Of a stretch of 64,000 nt of DNA, positions 57,631-64,000 are shown in pieces (the stretch's first letter is position 1; each line of letters opens with the position of its first letter). A program made the translations under genes and the position numbers. Source of the DNA: Plasmopara viticola (lineage: Eukaryota; Oomycota; Peronosporomycetes; Peronosporales; Peronosporaceae); the NCBI GenBank assembly GCA_001695595.3, contig MBPM02000089.1, positions 124,001-188,000 on the forward strand, given 5' to 3'. The notes below the pieces were generated by a model, which was not told the DNA's origin, did not search any database, and was given only the letters and a program-made list of their open reading frames with translations.

Positions 57631-58400
57631 TTTAAATATACTAAAGTAACACCGTAACTGATGCATTATCACGCAATTAAAAATTAGAAAGTAGCCCAAT
57701 GTAGCTTGCAGGAGCTTTTGGAGGCGGCTAAAAACCGCGAGATCGTGGCGACAATCAGGACGAACAAGGTCACAGTTGCTCAATCTACAAAGATGATTCA
57801 TGCATTATATAAAGACCTTAAGTACATTATCAAGAAGTTTGAGAAAAAGGAAGTGATGTGTTAATTTACTCATTGCAGGTTGGTAGTTTGTATTATCAAA
57901 CTGTCGAATATGAGACGCCACGACTGTACACTTTAAACGACAAAATTTTCAAAATTGCGTCATGATGCTGTATCGACTGGCCGCCCAGGTTCTTACAAGA
58001 CGTATCAGGCCGTGCGTCGAAGTCTCAAAGGTCAATTGGACGCAGAGGATTAAATTGAAGACGGCTTGTGATCGAGGGAATAAATCGAAAATTGAATTAC
58101 TAAGACTGAGTTCGCACTACTGCTACATCTGAGCTTAGAACCTTCCAGAAGCTTCTCACGTCATCGTTTGACGTCATCCTAATGCTGTCATCGTTCGACG
58201 TCATCCCAATGCTGTCATCATTTGACGTCATATACAGGTACCCTACCGGTATCTTACCGAATTATCTTTACATGCAGAAACATACATATTACGCACAGCC
58301 GCAGCATCACCTTCAACATCCTCTTCTACAACTTCGCCTCGCCCGCGCCTCAGCCTCCTTCGACGGCCGACTTCAATTAACTTCCTCCGCGACTGTGTTG

Positions 58401-58444
58401 CACTCTCTCACTTACTCACTCACTCCCTCACTCACTCACTCTCT
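58401..58444. repeat. CTCA-type microsatellite abutting an Inr
   Basis: Imperfect (CTCA)n, e.g. TCACTTACTCACTCACTCCC, directly upstream of the Inr of the next family relic. Intact copies have only CTCATTCACTCATTCAG at this place. Confidence 0.75.
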
Positions 58445-58458
58445 CATTCAGCAATCTG
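58443..58458 (+). promoter_or_regulatory. Inr of family copy 9
   Basis: CTCATTCAGCAATCTG has one change from the intact copies. The conserved upstream box is absent, lost at the LTR junction. Confidence 0.55.
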
Positions 58459-58511
58459 ATTATTGGGGTCCTGCTTTTTTTTTCGATACTACCTTCCAGA
58501 CTTCAACAATT

Positions 58512-58864
58512 ATGCATATTTCCCGCATCGTCGCGCACACTGCACTTGCTACAACGATTACCGCTTTGACGTTGTCTCCAACAAACGCCGCTTGGGGATA
58601 GACGACCGAGAGCACCAACGAAGCAAAACTTGCCAAACGCACTTTGAGTGCCGGAAGCGGCCGTTGAGGAACTTACGCTGAATGAAGATTACCGACAAAA
58701 ATTTAAAGCATTGTGTTAGGCGAGAATGAGCAAAATGAGATCGAGTGCCAGACGATGGTAACAGTCCGATCGACGGCAGTTGGGTTGCCGGCCCCTAGGT
58801 CAGATCCTGACACGCAAGGTGGTATACTAACTTTTGGAGCTCAGAAGCCGTGTGCCAGCCGCCC
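58512..58864 (+). pseudogene. Secreted repeat-protein family, broken copy 9
   Basis: The signal peptide is kept (MHISRIVAHTALATTITALT, then LSPTNAAWG) but ends at a TAG where other copies read TGGGAATGG. The acidic region follows in shifted frames (TLNEDY near 58,674). The sequence fades after the first partial module at about 58,860. Confidence 0.72.
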
Positions 58865-58869
58865 AACTT

Positions 58870-59075
58870 TTATTATTTTTAACTAATAAGGCCTCTCGAC
58901 TCCTAATAATTACAGGACATCTGGACCTTCCATTCGGTATAAGCTATGTAATCGTTTATTCATATAAATGTTACTAATGCATATTTATTGAGAAATGAAG
59001 AAACTGAATTTCGTAATGGCCGTTAGCAGCAAACCTTTCGTGACGACGATTGCAGATACGATTTTTTGCCATAAA
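58870..59075 (-). repeat. Gypsy-C 3' LTR remnant
   Basis: It matches the first half of the Gypsy LTR: the GTCGTCACG core and GGCCGTTA at 59,018-59,052, and ACATCTGGACC at 58,918. Confidence 0.55.
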
Positions 59076-59344
59076 ATAGGTACATATTTGGTGTCTTTGT
59101 CGGACAGGATCATCTTTGCAATACCATAGTTATTCGCGTACCCCTTCTTCGAGATCTGCAGTTATTTCAGAATCGTTCGTTGTCTTCGTAGCAAAGAATA
59201 GTCCTTTCTGCTAAGCGATGAACAATCGCCATGACGGCATTAAAACCACTTCTTACCTCGAGTAAAACACGTTGAAGTCCTTCAAATGTCGACCCATCTG
59301 CCTCTTGGAATTTCTAGAGACTCAAGTAATCCGGATGGTTGAGT

Positions 59345-62300
59345 CTACTTAGCCTTATTGTGCTTGCATTTTTCGTAAGCATTGACATAGCGCTGGATGT
59401 CTTTGTCAATTTTGGCCAGTATGATCTTTAAGTATATCTGGATAGGTCCTTCAAATAATGGGTGGCCTGGCGAAAGAGAATCGTGGCTTTTAGAAAAACG
59501 AAATTTTTCGGATCTTTGTTGCCTGATATATACTCTTGTTTTCAATTGCTTGGTAATACAAAAAAATACAATAGTATCGAGGCACACACCTTTTATTCAA
59601 AGCTTTTTGATTATAGATATTATGCCGTGCATACATTGTATTTCCGAATTGAGCAACTGTGACCTTGTTCGTCTTGATTCTCGCCGCAAACTCGCAATTT
59701 ATTGCTGCTCTCAAAAGCACTGCAAGCAAACTTGGACAGCCTAACTCTAGAACTCCGGTATGCATGAGAATCCATCAGCCACACTTTAGCTTCACCGAAT
59801 ATTTAATCAAACAAAGATCAACATTAAGGAAGCTTTATGAGCCATCGAGTCACGATAAGGTTTACAAACTTCGGCGTCTAATGGTCGATCGAGAACTCAC
59901 ACACCACCCTTCCCGTGAATGCATGATCGATAGTAGCTCTTGCTCACGAGTAGGGTGACTCAGCTCGGCTGGCTTCATTTTCCAATTAATTAAAGCCATT
60001 GGATGCTGTATCTCTATCTCCTTCAGAAACAAGATTCCCCTGATTGCTAAATTTGAGGCGTTCATTCTAATAACAAATGGTTTTAAGAACGTCCGGACTA
60101 TGAACAGGTGAAAGCGTCAACTAATCGTTGGATTCGTGAAGCATCGAATTTCCTCTTAATGCTGTCAGAGAGAGGTATTGCAAACTGCGCAAAATTTTTG
60201 TAGAGCCTAAAAACACAGACTGTAGTGCCCGATAAGTACTCCATTTGTTTCTTTGGCTTGGGCACAGGCCATCCTGTGATGCTCGTTGGTGTATCCGAAC
60301 GCCTTTTGTCCGAGAAAGTCTCTTAGGCGTGTATTTATATCCACACAGAACTGGCACTTAGACAACTTGATGTGTAGTCGCTGTTTCTTACACCGTTCCA
60401 CACCCGGTTTGTAATTAAAACGTGGTCTGAGACATTCTCACTTTGTGTGGACACGTAGATGTAGTTAATGCAGGTTTTCAACACTTTTACTAAACCCGGT
60501 TATCTATCCGCAAAAGCTGGTTAAACGGACTCGGCCTTCCGCTCAGAAGTGAATAGATACTCAAATAGACCCTCTAGGGTCGAAAATGCGGTAAATGGAA
60601 TATTTGAGCATCGCAATGTAGCCTGACAATGACCCCAACCTAAGTCCGTGCACAAAGTTGATGGCTTTATTACATGGCATCAAAGGTATCTTCCTTACGC
60701 GGCATCGATATCGCCGGCAAGAATGTCGCTAGCTGTAGCTCACAATAATCGTTCACAAGGCGCCAACTCACAGGCTTCCTGACGCAAAATGTTGTTGCCC
60801 GAAAAAGAAGACGTACTTGGTCGAATTTTGCATGCTTGGGCCATATGTCTGGCCCATTTTTAGATTGTCTTGTGCTGTTCAGGACTCTGGTGCCATTTTT
60901 GACAAATATCGGCTCGTTATCAGGCTTGGGCAAAGTATTGTGCTTCTTTCCTATCCGTGCCGGATGTGGCTTGCTCAAAAGCTCTGTGCAAAAACTGTTT
61001 CAGCAAAGTTGCGTAGCGGTTCATACGCCGGATTGTACTACAGCGATTTCCATCCTTGATTTTTGAAGCCTTAAGCCTTCTTAGGATTATAAGGGTGATG
61101 CCGAGGATAGCTTCAAGGAATCTGTCGTGTCGCAATATTCACAAAAACTATGAGAAGAAATCAAGTGGTCATTCGATGGCGACCATGGTGGCCTGATTGC
61201 CAAAAGTAATTAATCATTTCACAGCTTTTATTTGTGCGAGCTTTTACGTTGCCCACCAGCCTATCTAGCCGGACATTGAGTTTGCAAGTTTAATTAAATT
61301 GCCGCGTGGTGCTTTGTATTTCTGTGAGGTGTAATGCGTTCTATAGTCCAATAAGTTCATGTATCTTGTTCATGTAGCCTTAATTACTTCATTTTTCACA
61401 AGAAAAGGCCTGACGTCCAATTTTCATGTGCACGGTTTTTTGGGGATGGTGAACAACCTGGTCGTAGACAAGGTCGACTTTCATATACTCACTTTTGGTT
61501 ATTTCTAGCTTGAGTCGCTGCATGAATTTGTTGGAACATTGTAAAGACTCCTCCCATTGTCGATGAAGACGGGACCTAGTCTCTCTTGACGAACGTCGTA
61601 TAAAGCTTGAGCTTCTGCTTCGGGGATACCATATAATACACCTCTAATACAACGATTCGCTTCCTTATGCTTAGGAGCGGTACATTACGGCGATACGTGG
61701 CCGACGTCGCCAAAATTTTACATGCAACCGATTAAGTCCTGTCGTCGTTCTTGTCTCTTATCTTTTCACAATGGTAATTTGTTTCTAGGGTCGTAGCGCC
61801 GACTCCGCAAGATGCGGTAAGAGCTAATCGCCAAGCGGAGTCCACTACTCAGGATAATGAGACTCCTTTTGCAGTGAAAAATAAAATAACACTGCTGATG
61901 CGGTAATACTGCTTATCTTGCTCAGCATCAACAGCTCATTAGAAATTGTGGAGCTTATCTCGAGATATTGAGGTGAAACCGTGCTGAATTGAATTGCGTA
62001 ACTGCGAGCTCATGAATGCGCGCAAGACCGAAAAATATACAAAACTCAACAGCGCAATCGCTTTAGGCCACAGCATTTCAAGCGTAATCGTTGAGAGCGG
62101 ATGTTTCACCTGAAGCAAAGAAAAATCATCCACGAGTATGTTGCTTATTTCAGGGATTGATGGCCGGAACTGTATTGAAACCAGTCACTTAGAAAAATAT
62201 CTATTCATATTAAACTACGAATAGAAACCGCGGAGAAGATTATGCAAGAAAGTCCGATTTCTCTTTGAGACCATTGAAGTTCCATTCAACTTCGAATCTG

Positions 62301-62960
62301 ACTCGAGTAGGCCACTTCGTGTATCGACCAAGTCGTTTAAAAGAGTGCCCATAGAATTGGGCTATCGTGCGATCGAGGCCGGAAGGTTAAGCACGGCGAT
62401 GGCCGCAACGTTTCGCTGTTGTCGAGAGCTGTTCTTTGCTCTGCTGACGAGGTCTCCAGTTTGGTCAGCCGTACAGACTCATTGTTGGGCATACTTGTTG
62501 GACTTCCCAGCGCTTTTTGTTTAAACTGTCGAACCTTTCTTAATCCCGAGACCAAAAAAACGTGTAGGATCCAATTCTGTTTTACGGTCCACGATTTTTA
62601 TACTAGTGAAAAGGAATCGTTTCAAAAATTCTTAGGCTTGCTAAATACGACGCTTAACGTTTTCAGTGATGTCGAGAACTGAATTGTCAGTAACTGAGTC
62701 CCTTCAATCCAAGAATCAACTTTGGTCATGTTGGACTGTTTCACCGTTCTTAGCCACAAGTCTTTTCAAAGCTTATCGGGAACCTCGTTACAGCTCGTCG
62801 GGAGCTCAGTGGTGTTTATACACGGTTTGTTGGCTCACTTGTCACGGCTCGTCAGGAGCTCAGTGGTGTTTATGCACGGTTTGTTGGCTCACTAGTCTTT
62901 CTCCCATGAGCGAAGTCGAACAAACAGATCAGATGAATGAATGTAGATGAAGCAACACCA
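59345..62960 (-). pseudogene. Gypsy-C gag-pol relic
   Basis: RNase H remnant near 59,900-59,960 (SREQELLSIMHS). RT relic at 60,121-60,980 (LVNDYCELQLATFLPAISMP); the catalytic site reads NYIYVSTQSEN in place of FDDIYVFTQSED, so both Asp are lost. The protease site FIDNGRS is at about 61,555-61,575, knuckle relic sequence at about 61,680-61,730, and gag to about 62,960. Confidence 0.72.
62793..62896. repeat. 54-bp tandem duplication
   Basis: About 1.9 copies of GCTCGTC(G/A)GGAGCTCAGTGG..., offset 54 bp, with three or four differences. It lies inside the Gypsy-C gag relic. Confidence 0.75.
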
Positions 62961-63247
62961 AGTTTGTATATTCTCTGGAAGTTATCCTCCGTGTTTTCCG
63001 TAGTGGGACGGGGATTCAGCAAAAGGCAAAAGCGCTGAGCCTCAGACCAAGTGAAGTAGTTCCCGATGTTTATACCACACTTGTGTACAGTCATACTAGC
63101 ACAAGCCAACCGCTGCACTTTACGTCCATGCCGGTAGCGTACCCTCTGGAACCGAGTCCTTCGCACTACGTGGCTATACCAATAATAAAAAAACGACTCG
63201 CTTCTCACTATGTGACCTTCTTGAATTTGAGATGATAAGCGGTACCA

Positions 63248-63500
63248 AGGAACACAGTCAAGGAGAAAGCTTTCACGAGAGTCGGTTGTCACTCGAAGCC
63301 TGGGCGGAAAGCGGGGCAGAGTCGGTCAAAGAGGGCTGTTAGTTGCATAAATCAAAGTTTGCAGTGCTATTCAATAAAGAGCCCTCGCAAATTCTAACTG
63401 GTGGCTCCCGCCATCTAATGTTACCACCCTGAAGGCCACCATTCTTTCTAAATCTTACACGTCCTACTTATTTTTTTAGTAAGTTTAAGAAACATCTGGA
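63248..63500 (-). repeat. Gypsy-C 5' LTR remnant
   Basis: It begins AACACAGTC (reverse of the GTGTT LTR end). AACATCTGGACCTTGC at 63,490 matches the other remnant at 58,917. The far end is not clear. Confidence 0.5.
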
Positions 63501-64000
63501 CCTTGCTTCTGATCAGATCTTGGCTCGTGCATCGGCGTCACAGGCATGTTAACAGCTGGACAGTCTGCTCTCGATTAAGTATCTGTACTCTTTAATACCG
63601 CTTAGCCTGTCGTAGCCCTTTTTGATGACGAGGTTGTTGTCGTCGAGCATAAAAGCTACCTGGGTCGCTCAAACATCGACATTACTGACTCGAAAAGTCG
63701 AAGAAGTCTTTACTCGGGGATTGGCTTGAATGTATCAACCGTTGTTGTTACCTTGCGCATGCTTAAATACTAAGTAGTAGAAAATGAAAAACATCTATTG
63801 TAGTATCAAGTAGTAAAGAGGAAGCGTGCTGGACCCAATGTGACATCTCGACCAAGTTCAAAGTATCAGACCACGATAACAAATACTATACGCGCTTTAC
63901 GAGAGTAAATGATCAAATGACGCATCGCTGGATCAAAGCATAGTTGACGTTGAATCAGAGCTTATGGTGTTTGATTAAAAAGAATGTTGTTATCAATCAA
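63501..64000. other. Unassigned sequence
   Basis: No open frame of note, no array-unit similarity and no motif I can name. Confidence 0.5.

Larger units (their letters stand above)
40511..58379 (+). repeat. Large tandem duplication, second copy (about 17.87 kb)
   Basis: Same content and order as 22,702-40,510. The left border carries right-hand-type LTR bases up to 40,501 and left-hand-type bases from 40,510. It is longer by the 60 bp at 45,327-45,386 and one A near 52,490. Confidence 0.93.
53306..58402 (+). mobile_element. Gypsy-B (duplicate)
   Basis: The LTR is at 53,306-53,698. Relics of gag, protease, RT and RNase H follow to about 57,630, and the 27-bp tandem repeat is at 58,161-58,235. 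The LTR end here (58,371-58,402) has right-hand-type bases (GACTTCAATTAACTTCC, CCGCGAC) and reads GTGTTGCA at its terminus. Confidence 0.82.
58870..63500 (-). mobile_element. Gypsy-C, minus-strand, highly degenerate
   Basis: LTR-like ends lie at about 58,870-59,075 (3' side) and about 63,248-63,500 (5' side). Between them are relics of integrase, RNase H, RT, protease and gag in the expected minus-strand order. The integrase core is deleted: only the zinc-binding part (YVNAYEKCKHNKAK, 59,345-59,480) remains. Confidence 0.75.

Overview
The window looks like a gene-poor, retrotransposon-rich segment of an oomycete genome, probably a peronosporalean plant pathogen. The genus cannot be told from the sequence. 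Three things point there: intronless genes for secreted repeat proteins, a core promoter element CTCATTCAGCAATTTG that closely matches the oomycete initiator (Inr), and degenerate Ty1/Copia and Ty3/Gypsy-chromovirus elements. I saw no bacterial operons, rRNA or tRNA.

Region 1 (1-16,786) is an array of about 3.1-kb units. Each unit carries one gene for a secreted protein rich in Pro, Gly, Asn and Met, built from 23-residue modules. Three copies are intact, at 1,326-2,576 (+), 3,318-4,568 (-) and 7,393-8,643 (+). Copy 4 (15,171-16,393) is a pseudogene, and a 4.6-kb Copia element (10,418-15,050, 5-bp target duplication) sits just upstream of its promoter. Copy 2 lies in a 3.3-kb inversion whose two junctions can be reconstructed. 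A fifth unit begins at about 16,537 and is cut by the next element.

Region 2 (16,787-22,723) is a decayed Copia element of a second subfamily (145-bp LTR, minus strand). It is fused at about 20,735 to the integrase/chromodomain/3'-LTR end of a Gypsy element.

Region 3 (22,702-58,379) is a nearly perfect direct duplication of about 17.8 kb (22,702-40,510 and 40,511-58,379). Each copy holds four broken members of the secreted-protein family in both orientations, a Copia LTR remnant, a Copia gag scrap, a minus-strand Gypsy, a lone Gypsy LTR and a plus-strand Gypsy. By eye the copies differ by roughly nine substitutions, one 60-bp indel and one 1-bp indel. LTR ends lie at all three boundaries, and diagnostic bases place the crossover within about 9 bp. 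Unequal recombination between Gypsy LTRs is therefore the likely mechanism.

Region 4 (58,380-64,000) has one more family pseudogene with its own initiator and a nearby CTCA repeat, then a degenerate minus-strand Gypsy (about 58,870-63,500) and about 500 bp with nothing recognisable.

The only apparently functional genes are the three intact secreted-protein copies. The rest is a graveyard of family members and retroelements that appears to drive local duplication, inversion and deletion.
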